Assembly (NCBI GenBank): GCA_025963425.1
Contig: JAOPUQ010000049.1
Location: 1-24,268, forward strand
DNA length: 24,268 nucleotides
Direction of reading: 5' to 3'
Source of the DNA: Modestobacter sp.
Lineage (GTDB): Bacteria > Actinomycetota > Actinomycetes > Mycobacteriales > Geodermatophilaceae
In this document: positions 16,625-24,149 of the stretch, piece by piece
Layout: every line of letters starts with the position of its first letter
Numbering within the stretch: position 1 is the stretch's first letter
Notes under the pieces: model-generated
Database searches by the model: none
What the model saw: only the letters and a program-made list of their open reading frames with translations
What the model was told of the DNA's origin: nothing
Made by a program: the position numbers and the translations under genes

Positions 16625-16843
16625 GCCGACCCGGAACAGCGGGGCCTCGGTCTGGCTGTGCAGGATGCGGGCGGCCTCGTCGTCCGCCACGCCGGTCGCT
16701 TCGATCAGCGCCTCGAGCTCGTCGCGCTCGGCCGGGGTGGCGTAGTCGGCCAATTCCTGCGCAAGAGCCCGCCGCGCGCGTCGCTCGACGCGGGCGCGGC
16801 TGAGCAGGGACAGAGTGCCCGGGGTGTGCGGGTGACGGGACAT
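16622..16843 (-). CDS. Small hypothetical protein, 73 aa, in the iol regulatory slot
   Basis: A 73-aa protein beginning MSRHPHTPGTLSLLSRARVE, with an Arg/Ala-rich helix and then a more acidic helical part (PAERDELEALIEATGVADDEAARIL). GGAGAA lies six bases before ATG 16843. No family is recognised with confidence. A TGTCCTGACA motif lies 61 bp upstream, matching the 60-bp spacing at the tautomerase gene in the first cluster. Both genes sit directly downstream of a GntR gene on the same strand. It may therefore be expressed with the iol genes, although it is unrelated to the tautomerase. A small DNA- or protein-binding role is conceivable but unsupported. Confidence 0.6.
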   Translation of the reverse strand: MSRHPHTPGTLSLLSRARVERRARRALAQELADYATPAERDELEALIEATGVADDEAARILHSQTEAPLFRVG

Positions 16844-16903
16844 GAGGTTCTCCGTGTCGGTGGAGGCCGCGTGGACGGCTGCGTACCTCCCTGGAAGTCT
16901 TGT

Positions 16904-16913
16904 TGTCCTGACA
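16904..16913. promoter_or_regulatory. IolR-like operator upstream of the 73-aa gene
   Basis: TGTCCTGACA, extended to TTGTCCTGACAA (16903-16914), is identical in its core to the site at iolC1. It lies between the second GntR gene and the 73-aa gene, 61 bp before the latter's start. Confidence 0.6.
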
Positions 16914-17034
16914 AATTCTGCCTCACCGGTGTGAGTGCCCGCACGATCACTACCGGGTGCCAGCCGGGCGACCAGGAGTGTTGGACAGATGGTGCCAACC
17001 GGCCACCCGGCAGCTGTCAGGACCCGGCCGGACC

Positions 17035-17763
17035 TCAGCGACCGACGAGCGTCGTCTCGAACTCGTACCGCGAGGCCCGGTAGACGTGCCGGCCATGCTC
17101 CACGGCGACGCCCTGGTCGTCGAAGGCGGTCCGTTGCATGGTGAGCAACGCCGAACGAGGGGGCTCGTCGAGCAGCCGGGCTTCCTCCGCCCGGGCGAGC
17201 CGGGCGCCGATCCGCTGGTGCGCCACCCGCAGGTGCACGCCCTGGGTGCGCAGGTACTGGTACAGCCCGCGCGCGGCGAGGTCGTCGATCGTCGGGCGGA
17301 AGCGGCCGGGCAGGAGGTTGGTCATCAACGCCAACGGCTCGCCGTTCGAACGGCGCAGTCGGCGTACGACCACGATCTCCTCCCCCTCCTCGAGGTCGAG
17401 CTCTTCCGCGACGTCAGCCGGCGCCGCGATCCGCTCGAGGGAGAGGACATCGGTGGTCGGGGACTCACCGGCGCGCGCCAAGTCGTCGTACAGGCTGGTC
17501 AGCTCGACCGATCGGCGCACGTGAGGCTGGATGACCTGCGTTCCGACCCCGCGCTTGCGGACCAGTAGCCCCTTGTCGACGAGTTCCTGCACGGCCCGCC
17601 GGACCGTGGGGCGCGAGAGGCCGTAACGCTGGGCTAGCAGGACCTCGTTCTCCAGCCGGGAGCCCGAGGGCAGGCCGCCGCTGGAGATGGCGCCCTCGAT
17701 CGCCTGGGCGAGCTGGAAGTACAGCGGGGTGGGGCTCGAACGGTCGATGTCGAAGGTCAACAC
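17035..17763 (-). CDS. iolR: GntR-family regulator with UTRA domain (IolR-like), copy 2
   Basis: A 242-aa paralogue of the regulator at 5067. Winged helix at about residues 5-75 (FDIDRSSPTPLYFQLAQAI, then GLSRPTVRRAVQELVDKGLL), UTRA domain after it, and the same C-terminal ASRYEFETTLVGR. GTG 17763 is chosen by alignment to copy 1. The nearest strong purine stretch (GGAGGAGGG) is 14 bp away, so the start is less certain. The frame extends upstream to 17895. The recognition helix and wing are identical to copy 1 for 50 residues, while differences gather in the UTRA half. The two regulators may thus share operators yet answer different or differently tuned effectors. Confidence 0.83.
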   Translation of the reverse strand: MLTFDIDRSSPTPLYFQLAQAIEGAISSGGLPSGSRLENEVLLAQRYGLSRPTVRRAVQELVDKGLLVRKRGVGTQVIQPHVRRSVELTSLYDDLARAGESPTTDVLSLERIAAPADVAEELDLEEGEEIVVVRRLRRSNGEPLALMTNLLPGRFRPTIDDLAARGLYQYLRTQGVHLRVAHQRIGARLARAEEARLLDEPPRSALLTMQRTAFDDQGVAVEHGRHVYRASRYEFETTLVGR

Positions 17764-17912
17764 AGCTGCCCCACATGCCCTCCTCCGGCCGGCGGCGCGC
17801 CGGCTCGGCTGGGCAACGAGCCTGGGCGCACGCGTTGATGATCGCATCCGGCCAGCGGTCGGCGCGTCACTCGATGGCGGTAGCCCCAACTGCACACATC
17901 CTTATGGCCTTA

Positions 17913-17936
17913 TGTCCTTACAAAGCGTTGACACGG
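17913..17936 (+). promoter_or_regulatory. Operator and promoter of iolC2
   Basis: TGTCCTTACA (17913-17922) differs by one base from the core TGTCCTGACA. CTTATGTCCTKACAAAG is shared with the iolC1 promoter. TTGACA follows at 17928-17933 as a -35 box, then 18 bp, then CACAGT. The changed base breaks the symmetry of the operator, so repression of copy 2 may be weaker. Confidence 0.55.
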
Positions 17937-17998
17937 CGATGTGCTGCAGAGCACAGTCCTCTGCACCGACTCGACGGCGTGACAGGACGGAGCCCACC

Positions 17999-18982
17999 AT
18001 GGAGCACCTCGACGTGCTGGTGATGGGGCGCAGCGGGGTGGACATCTACCCGCTGCAGACGGGCGTCGGACTCGAGGACGTCGAGACGTTCGCCAAGTTC
18101 CTCGGCGGCAGCGCGGCCAACGTCGCCGTGGCGGCGGCACGCCTGGGGCATGCCCCGGCCCTGGTCACCGGCGTGGGCGACGACCCGTTCGGCCGCTTCG
18201 TCCGCCGGGCACTGCGCGACCTGGGGGTCGACGACCGCTTCGTCGTCGTCGACCCCGACCACCCGACCCCGGTCACGTTCTGCGAGGTCTTCCCGCCCGA
18301 CGACTTCCCGCTGTACTTCTACCGCCGGCCCACCGCCCCCGACCTGCAGATCCGCCCCGCGGACCTAGACCTGGACGCCGTCCGCACCGCCGACCTGTTG
18401 TGGGCGACGGTGACCGGCCTGTCGGAGGAGCCGAGCAGGGCGGCGCACCACGCAGCCTGGGAGGCACGTGGCCGGCGCCGGCACACCGTGCTCGACCTGG
18501 ACTACCGCCCCATGTTCTGGGTCTCGGCGGCGGAGGCCGCAGCACAGGTGCGAGCCGCGCTGCCGCACGTGACGGTCGCCGTCGGCAACCGCGAGGAGTG
18601 CGAGGTCGCCGTCGGGGAGACCGATCCCGACCGGGCCGCGGACGCCCTGCTGGCGGCCGGCGTGGAGCTTGCCGTGGTCAAGCAGGGGCCCAAGGGGGTC
18701 CTGGGCAAGACCCGCTCCGAGCGGGTCGTCGTCCCCCCGACGCCGGTCGAGGTGGTCAACGGGCTGGGCGCCGGCGATGCGTTCGGCGGGTCGCTCGTAC
18801 ACGGGCTGCTGGCCGGCCTGCCCTTGGAGCAGGTGCTGCGCAACGCCAACGCCGCCGGCGCGATCGTCGCCTCCCGGCTGGAGTGCTCGACCGCAATGCC
18901 CACCACCGCCGAAGTCGACGCGCTGGTGGCCGGCCGCCCCGCCCCCTCGACGAACCCGCGCCTGGAGGAGACCCGTGTCTGA
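17999..18982 (+). CDS. iolC: 5-dehydro-2-deoxygluconokinase IolC, copy 2
   Basis: A 327-aa PfkB-family kinase that phosphorylates 2-deoxy-5-keto-gluconate. It is colinear with copy 1: MGRSGVDIYPLQ, FLGGSAANVAVAAARLG, DYRPMFW and NGLGAGDAFGGS with its catalytic Asp are all kept, with no gap against copy 1 apart from the termini. ATG 17999 has GGAG at the right distance. It overlaps the degraded aldolase gene by 8 nt, as in copy 1. Although its downstream neighbour is broken, this gene shows no damage, so either selection keeps two kinases or decay is recent. Confidence 0.92.
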   Translation: MEHLDVLVMGRSGVDIYPLQTGVGLEDVETFAKFLGGSAANVAVAAARLGHAPALVTGVGDDPFGRFVRRALRDLGVDDRFVVVDPDHPTPVTFCEVFPPDDFPLYFYRRPTAPDLQIRPADLDLDAVRTADLLWATVTGLSEEPSRAAHHAAWEARGRRRHTVLDLDYRPMFWVSAAEAAAQVRAALPHVTVAVGNREECEVAVGETDPDRAADALLAAGVELAVVKQGPKGVLGKTRSERVVVPPTPVEVVNGLGAGDAFGGSLVHGLLAGLPLEQVLRNANAAGAIVASRLECSTAMPTTAEVDALVAGRPAPSTNPRLEETRV

Positions 18983-19628
18983 CACCGACCTGTCGCCCGG
19001 TGATGTCCTGACCGCCGCACCCCTGAGCCGCACCTACGCGGAGGTCACCGACCTGCGCAGCCGCGACCCGTGGGGGATCGGCCGGGCGCCGGCCGCGCGC
19101 CGCCTCCTTCGAGCTCGACGACCGGATGACCGGGTACGACGTCGCCGGCGTGCAGGCTCGATTCGACGCAGCCAAGATGCTCAACCGGATCGACCTCGAC
19201 GACGCGGGCACGGTCGCCATGCTCGAGACCGCCGGGCGGGCGGTGACCGAGCTCGCCCGGGCCGGCGTGGTCGCGATGCTCGAGCCATTCCTCTCCCGTC
19301 GCGTCGACGGCCGGGTGGTGAACGACCTGAGCGCCGACGCGGTCATCAAGTCGTGCACATCACCCAGGGCCTGGGCGCGACGTCGGCCTTCACCTGGCTC
19401 AAGCTCCCGGTGATCCCCGAGATGGAGCGGGTCATGGACGCCACGACCCTGCCCACACTCCTGTTGGGTGGCGACCCCACCGGCCACCCCGACGAAATCT
19501 ATGCGAGCTGGCGGAGCGCCCTGGCCCTGCCCTCCGTGCGCGGGCTCGTCGTGGGCCGCACGTTGCTCTACCCCTTCGACGACGACGTCCAGGCCGCCGT
19601 CGACACGGCCGTGTCCCTCGTCCACTGA
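18975..19628 (+). pseudogene. Cgl0158-type aldolase, copy 2, pseudogene
   Basis: Begins like copy 1 (GTG at 18975, SDT..., RTYAEVTDLRSR), then lacks a net 266 nt before SFELDDRMTGYDV (19105-19143). This removes about 89 residues including the ADHP region and shifts the frame. Near 19353 one base is missing (AAGTCGTGCAC against AAGAGCATGCAC with a changed Ser codon), which returns to the original frame for HITQGLGATSAFTWLKLPV to the end. The net loss of 267 nt leaves one open frame of 217 codons in which about 80 central codons are read out of frame. The product cannot fold as a TIM barrel, so this copy is non-functional. Confidence 0.88.
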
Positions 19629-19674
19629 GCCCGACCGGTCCCGCCGTCCGATCTCCCCAGAGTCGAGGAGAACC

Positions 19675-20613
19675 ATGACCACCGCAGCCCAGCCCTCCCC
19701 CGCAGCCGGGACGACGCCGTCGCTCCACCTGGCCGCAGGCACCGCGGCCGCCGGCCCGTACGTCCTGGAGGTCACCCCCGAGTCGGCCGGCTGGGGACAC
19801 TCCAGTCTGCGGGTGCTGGAGCTTGCCCCGGGGGCCACCCACTCCCTGGACACCGGACCCGACGAGGTGGTCGTCGTCCCACTGTCCGGCGGTCTGGTCG
19901 TCGAGTGCGACGGGAACACGATCACGCTGGCCGGCCGCCGGGACGTCTTCGCCGGCCCGACGGACTTCGCTTACCTGCCCCGCGACGCGACCGCCGAGCT
20001 GCGCAGCGACACCGGCGGCCGGTTCGCCCTGTGCGGTGCGCGCGCCGGGCGGCGGCTGCCAGTGCGCCACGTTCCTGCGGCCGGGGTGCCGGTGGAGCTG
20101 CGCGGCGCCGGTCGCTGCAGCCGGCAGGTGAACAACTTCGCCACCGCCGGCGTCTTCGAGGCAGACGCCGTCATCGCCTGCGAGGTGATCACCCCGGGCG
20201 GCAACTGGTCCTCCTACCCCCCGCACAAGCACGACGAGACCTCCGAGGTGGAGACCGAGCTCGAGGAGATCTACTACTTCGAGGTCGCCCCCGGCCCGCA
20301 GGGACAGCCCGGCCTGGCCTACCACCGGGTGTACGGCACCGCCGACCGGCCGATCGACGTGCTCGCCGAGGTCCGCGACCGGGACGTCGTGCTCGTGCCG
20401 CACGGCTGGCACGGGCCCTCGATCGCCGCCCCGGACCACGACCTCTATTACCTCAACGTGATGGCGGGCCCCGGGCCCGAACGCGCCTGGCGGATCGTCG
20501 ACGACCCGGCCCATGCCTGGGTCCGCGAGACCTGGGCGGCCGAGGACGTCGATCCCCGTCTGCCGCTGCACTCCCCCGCCGCCACCCGTTCGCACGGAGC
20601 GTCCCGACCGTGA
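19675..20613 (+). CDS. iolB: 5-deoxy-glucuronate isomerase IolB, copy 2 (intact)
   Basis: A 312-aa bicupin isomerase converting 5-deoxy-glucuronate to 2-deoxy-5-keto-gluconate. Predicted metal ligands are H184 and H186 in PPHKHD, a Glu in the following acidic stretch, and H243 in VPHGWHGP. The last is the element missing from copy 1. The N-terminal cupin carries EVTPESAGWGHSSLRVLEL and GPTDFAYLP. GAGGAG precedes ATG 19675 at good spacing, whereas copy 1 has no such site. The length equals the family norm of roughly 270-310 aa. It appears to be the only functional IolB in the window and so is needed to complete the pathway encoded by the first cluster. Confidence 0.93.
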   Translation: MTTAAQPSPAAGTTPSLHLAAGTAAAGPYVLEVTPESAGWGHSSLRVLELAPGATHSLDTGPDEVVVVPLSGGLVVECDGNTITLAGRRDVFAGPTDFAYLPRDATAELRSDTGGRFALCGARAGRRLPVRHVPAAGVPVELRGAGRCSRQVNNFATAGVFEADAVIACEVITPGGNWSSYPPHKHDETSEVETELEEIYYFEVAPGPQGQPGLAYHRVYGTADRPIDVLAEVRDRDVVLVPHGWHGPSIAAPDHDLYYLNVMAGPGPERAWRIVDDPAHAWVRETWAAEDVDPRLPLHSPAATRSHGASRP

Positions 20614-20783
20614 GCCAGCCCTACCCGCCGCCCCGCTCCCCCGAGACGGTGCGGCTCACCGTCTCCCAGGCCGTCGTCCGCTTCCTAGGCGCGCAGTCCA
20701 CCGCACGCGACGGCCAGCGACAGCGTTTGTTCGCCGGCTGCTTCGGGATCTTCGGCCACGGCAACGTCGCCGGCGCCGGTTGA
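20610..20783 (+). pseudogene. iolD: IolD, copy 2, truncated after 57 codons
   Basis: GTG 20610 overlaps the iolB2 stop (GTGA). The first 57 codons match IolD1 (ETVRLTVSQAVVRFL, RLFAGCFGIFGHGNVAG) and then a TGA follows. All cofactor-binding parts are missing. Beyond the stop, the sequence belongs to the opposite-strand P450 remnant. A deletion has joined the two, and the rest of this iol operon was probably lost with it. Confidence 0.92.
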
Positions 20784-21584
20784 AACCCACCTGCAGCACC
20801 ACGCCGGACCGGCTGAAGAGCGAGCCGGTCAACCCCGCGGTGCTCTCGACCCGCCGAGGAACAGCACCATCTTCAGCCCGAGGATTCCCGAGGCCGGCCG
20901 GAGGTGCTCGTCGGCGAGGGGCACCCCGTCGATCTCGGCGTGCACCAGCGCGCTGAGGACGTCGTCCTGCGGCGCGCGCCGGCGGTCCTCCAGCAGCCGG
21001 ATGAAGTAGTCCTGGATCCCCTGCGTCGCGGCCTTCGCCACCGGGGTCAGCCGGGTGTCGTCGGGACGGCGGTCCTTGAGCTCGTGCACCCAGCGGTCCA
21101 GTTGGCCGCGCCCCTCCTCCTCCGCGCTGGGCAAGCCGAGCACGGTGAAGAAGACCTCGTTGGGCAGCGGCCAGGCGAGCTCCTCGGCCAGGTCCTCGGA
21201 GCCGCGGTCGCGCCAGCGCGCCACCAGCCCGCGCACCACGATGCGGATCGCGTCCTCCCGGGCGCCGATCCGTCGCGGCAGGAAGTGCAGCTGCACCACC
21301 TTGCGGACCTGGTGGTGCCGCGGGTTGTCGATGTCGGGCAGAAAGCCTGGGCCGCTCTGGTCCTTGGCCGTGTCGTCGATGTCGATGCCCTCATGGCTGA
21401 GGAACGTGTCTGGGTCGGTGGCCGTCGCGCGGACGTCGTCGAAGCGGGACAGCGCGTACCAGCCCCACTTCTCGCTGTGGAACACCGGCGCCTCGTCGCG
21501 CATCCACCGGTAGACCGGGAACGGGTCGGCCTGGCACACCGGGCTGAACGGGTCGTACTCCATCGCGGTGGGCGTCGTCGTCAC
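20784..21584 (-). pseudogene. Cytochrome P450, frameshifted and truncated in the I-helix
   Basis: GTG 21584 follows GAGGAG and opens a frame of 251 codons ending at 20829. The protein looks like a bacterial class I P450 N-terminal half: YDPFSP, DDVRATATDPDTFLS, the C-helix DNPRHHQVRKVVQLHF, then GILGLKMVLFLGG at the start of the I-helix. There one base seems lost (about 20850-20853). In the next frame the text continues VESTAGLTGSLF, the expected oxygen-binding I-helix. Soon after (between about 20784 and 20815) homology ends at the junction with iolD2. The ExxR motif and heme-Cys loop are gone, so no active P450 can be made. It is 20 bp after the isomerase gene and was its operon partner. 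Confidence 0.82.
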
Positions 21585-21604
21585 CGCATCTCCTCGGGTG
21601 TGGG

Positions 21605-22630
21605 TCAGGCCGTGGGCTGCAGCGAGCTGTCGGCGACTGGCTCCGCTGCTGCCGCCAGGAGGGTGGCCGCGGCGAAGCGCAGCCCCTCGATCTGGTCGAG
21701 CTCGGCGTCCTCGTGCTCGATGTTGACCGCCATCTCCGGGTCCACCGCCTCCAGCGCGGCCAGGAACCGGCGCCAGAAGGCGACGTCGTGCCCGCGGCCG
21801 ACGGCGACGAAGTCCCAAGACGAGTCCTCCGGCCAGCGCGACAGGGTGTACCGGCCGCCGAGGGAGACCGCGCCGGGCTCGTCGGCGCGGACGCGGCCGT
21901 GCCGGTCGTCGAGCACCCCGTTGACCGCCGCTGCCGGGTTGATCCGGGTGTCCTTGGCGGCGGCGTTGTAGACCAGGTCGCCCAGCGCCTCGACGGCCGC
22001 GACCGGGTCGATGCCCTGCCAGAACAGGTGGCTCGGGTCCATCTCGGCCCCGACGTGGGTGGCGCCGATCTGCTCGGCCATCCGCAGCATGGTCGCCGGG
22101 TTGTAGACCACGTTGTGCGGGTGCATCTCGATGCAGACCTTCACGTCCGCGTCGGCCGCCCGGGCCTGGACGTCGCGCCAGTACGGCACCGCCACCTCGT
22201 TCCACTGGTGGTCGCGGGCGTCCAGCTGGGAGCTGTCCCACGGGAGCACGGTCCACGACGGCAGCCGGGCGCCGGACTCGCTCCCGGGGAGACCGGACAT
22301 CGTGATCACCCGTTGCACCCCCAGCAACGCAGCCAGCTCGATGGCGTCCCGCACGTCCTGCGCGTGCTTGTCGCGGACCTCCGGGTCGGGGTGCAGGGGG
22401 TTGCCGTTGCAGTTCAACGCGGTGAGCGTGATGCCGGCGTCCCGGAACAGCCCCAGGTACCGGTTCCGGGCGTCCTCACTGCTGCGGATCTCGGCGATCG
22501 GCAGGTGCGGCGCGGGCAGGAACCCGCCGGAGTTGATCTCCGCGCTCTCCAGGCCGAGGTCGCGCAGGACCCGCAGCGCCTCGGCGATCGGCCGGTCGTG
22601 CAGGACAGCGGTGTAGGCACCGAGCTTCAC
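21605..22630 (-). CDS. Sugar-phosphate isomerase/epimerase (xylose-isomerase-like TIM barrel)
   Basis: A 341-aa barrel starting at GTG 22630 with GGGAG nine bases upstream. An in-frame ATG further upstream (22669) gives a tail unlike the family. Characteristic stretches: KLGAYTAVLHDRPIAEAL, ESAEINSGGFLP, CNGNPLHPDPEVRDKHAQD, EMHPHNVVYNP, GAEMDPSHLFWQGIDP and NIEHEDAE. Candidate metal ligands are the Glu in AEINS, the Glu in IEMHP, the Asp/His in MDPSH and the Glu in IEHED. This actinobacterial type usually travels with Gfo/Idh dehydrogenases and sugar ABC transporters, so it acts on a keto-sugar or keto-inositol, but the substrate is unknown. It is divergent from a LacI regulator with a clear operator between, followed by the P450 remnant on the same strand. 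Confidence 0.82.
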   Translation of the reverse strand: MKLGAYTAVLHDRPIAEALRVLRDLGLESAEINSGGFLPAPHLPIAEIRSSEDARNRYLGLFRDAGITLTALNCNGNPLHPDPEVRDKHAQDVRDAIELAALLGVQRVITMSGLPGSESGARLPSWTVLPWDSSQLDARDHQWNEVAVPYWRDVQARAADADVKVCIEMHPHNVVYNPATMLRMAEQIGATHVGAEMDPSHLFWQGIDPVAAVEALGDLVYNAAAKDTRINPAAAVNGVLDDRHGRVRADEPGAVSLGGRYTLSRWPEDSSWDFVAVGRGHDVAFWRRFLAALEAVDPEMAVNIEHEDAELDQIEGLRFAAATLLAAAAEPVADSSLQPTA

Positions 22631-22710
22631 TGGTCGAACTCCCTTGTTCGTCGTGCGGACGGCGGACACTTTCGGTCCGGCGGTCCGGTCGAACCACGGG
22701 TAGTGACTGG

Positions 22711-22724
22711 TTAAAGCGCTTTAA
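22711..22724. promoter_or_regulatory. Palindromic LacI-type operator
   Basis: TTAAAGCGCTTTAA is a perfect 14-bp palindrome centred on CG, as expected for LacI/GalR-family sites. It is strikingly AT-rich in this GC-rich window. It lies 81 bp before the isomerase start and 58 bp before the LacI start, so one site may control both. Confidence 0.75.
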
Positions 22725-22781
22725 GGTATGGCCGTAATATGCCGATGAGCCGCTGTGGTGTCAATACGTCAGGAGGCGCGG

Positions 22782-23816
22782 ATGGACGGCGACGACGCGA
22801 CACCTCGTCCCCGACCGCGACTGGAGGACGTCGCGGTCGAGGTGGGACTGTCCACCGCTTCGGTGTCACTGGTACTGCGCGGCGCCGCCGGGCCCAGCGC
22901 GGCGACCCGCGAGCGAGTACTGGAGGCCGCCGCCCGGCTCGGGTACCGGCCGGACCGGGCCGCGAGCCTGCTGGCGCGCCGTCGCAGCCGGCTGATCGGA
23001 GTGATGATGGACGTCCGCAGCTCCTACCACGGCGAACTGTTGGAAGACGTGCACGAGGCGGACGAGCAGCACGGGTACGACCTGGTCCTCAGCACCGTGA
23101 CCAGGACCTGGAACGAGCAGCGGGCGGTGGAGACTCTCCTGGACTCGCGCTGCGAGGCCCTCGTGCTGCTCGGGCCCGAGGCGTCCGCCGCCTGGCTCAC
23201 CGCGCTGGACCGACAGCTGCCCGTGGTCGTCGTGGGGCGCCCGTTCCCCTCTGCCGGGGTCGACGTGGTGCGGGCCTCCGACGACGTGGGGGTCGGCGCA
23301 GCCGTCGACCACCTGGTCGGGCTGGGCCACCTCGACATCGCCTACGTCGACGGGGGACCAGGGACCATCGCGACCGGCCGTCGCCGCGGCTACCGGATGG
23401 CCATGCGCCGGCACGGCCTCGCCCACCGGATCCGAGTCCTGCGCGGCTCCCACACCGAAGAGGCCGGGCTGCGCGCGGCGCCGGTGCTCATGGGCGACGA
23501 TGCGCCGGCCACCGCCGCAATCGCATTCAACGACCGAGTCGCCGTCGGCCTGCTGGACGCCCTGAGCCGGGCAGGCGTCGCGGTGCCCGGGGAGATGTCG
23601 GTGATCGGCTACGACGACAGCCCGTTGTCGCGGCTGGTGCACATAGGCCTGACCACGGTGAGCCAGAACTCCCAGCAGCTCACGCAGCATGCGGTCGCGG
23701 CCGTGGTGGAACGGTTGGACGGCGGTCGAACCGATCACCGGGAGGTGGTGCTCCCGCCCCAGCTGGTCGTCCGGACCACGACCGCTCTCCCGCCACGCCG
23801 CCGATCGACCGGTTGA
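22782..23816 (+). CDS. LacI-family transcriptional regulator
   Basis: A 344-aa regulator with an N-terminal LacI helix-turn-helix (about residues 14-60: LEDVAVEVGLSTASVSLVLRG, hinge helix near PDRAASLLARRRSRLIGV) and a periplasmic-binding-protein-like sugar-sensing domain (ending with SVIGYDDSPLSRLVHIGLTTV, a family signature). ATG 22782 has AGGAGG five bases upstream, and the frame extends nine codons further without support. It is divergent from the isomerase gene and probably regulates it and itself through the palindrome at 22711. The effector is likely a sugar or polyol, possibly the substrate of the ABC transporter whose ATPase remnant lies downstream. Confidence 0.9.
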   Translation: MDGDDATPRPRPRLEDVAVEVGLSTASVSLVLRGAAGPSAATRERVLEAAARLGYRPDRAASLLARRRSRLIGVMMDVRSSYHGELLEDVHEADEQHGYDLVLSTVTRTWNEQRAVETLLDSRCEALVLLGPEASAAWLTALDRQLPVVVVGRPFPSAGVDVVRASDDVGVGAAVDHLVGLGHLDIAYVDGGPGTIATGRRRGYRMAMRRHGLAHRIRVLRGSHTEEAGLRAAPVLMGDDAPATAAIAFNDRVAVGLLDALSRAGVAVPGEMSVIGYDDSPLSRLVHIGLTTVSQNSQQLTQHAVAAVVERLDGGRTDHREVVLPPQLVVRTTTALPPRRRSTG

Positions 23817-23841
23817 CCGGTTGACCGGTTGACCGGTTGAC
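23807..23841. repeat. 8-bp tandem repeat across the LacI stop codon
   Basis: GACCGGTT is repeated four times plus a partial unit (GAC). Each unit junction contains TTGA, and because 8 is not a multiple of 3 the array offers TGA in all three forward frames. The LacI stop (23814-23816) is the first of these. The core ACCGGT is also self-complementary. Confidence 0.85.
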
Positions 23842-23885
23842 AAGCGGGCCCGACCCACGCCCCGGAGCAGGCCGGGACCGCGAGG

Positions 23886-24143
23886 TCAGCGCTTCAGCTC
23901 GTGGGACAGCTCGGCGAGCTCCTGGCCACCGGCCATCTCGGCGGTGAGCTCCTCCAGCGTGACCTCCGACCGCTTCTTGTCCAGCACCCGGCGACCGAGC
24001 TTCAAGATGACGAAGTGGTCACCCACCAGGTAGGCGTGGTGCGGGCTGTGGGTGATGAAGACGACGCCGAGTCCGGCATCACGTGCCGCGGCCGTGTACT
24101 TGAGGACGACGCCGGAGTGCTTGACCTCCAGCGCGGCGGTGGG
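23886..24143 (-). pseudogene. Sugar ABC-transporter ATPase, C-terminal remnant
   Basis: The last 85 residues of a carbohydrate-import ATPase. The fragment begins PTAALEVKHSGVV, where an intact protein would read DEPTAAL just after Walker B, and continues GLGVVFITHSPHHAYLVGDH, containing the switch His, then VILKLGRRVLDKKRS and SHELKR before the stop. Walker A, the signature motif and Walker B are missing, removed by the neighbouring IS element. The family commonly imports ribose- or inositol-like sugars with a periplasmic-type binding protein. Together with the LacI and isomerase genes it marks a former sugar-uptake operon. Confidence 0.85.
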
Positions 24144-24149
24144 GACTGC

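Larger units (their letters stand above)
17035..20782. repeat. Duplicated iol block, copy 2
   Basis: Counterpart of 5067-8901 with the same gene order. It ends abruptly inside iolD after codon 57, and everything from iolD onward (iolE, iolG, iolH, mmsA) is absent. The lesions here (aldolase, iolD) are in different genes from those in copy 1 (iolB). Confidence 0.85.
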
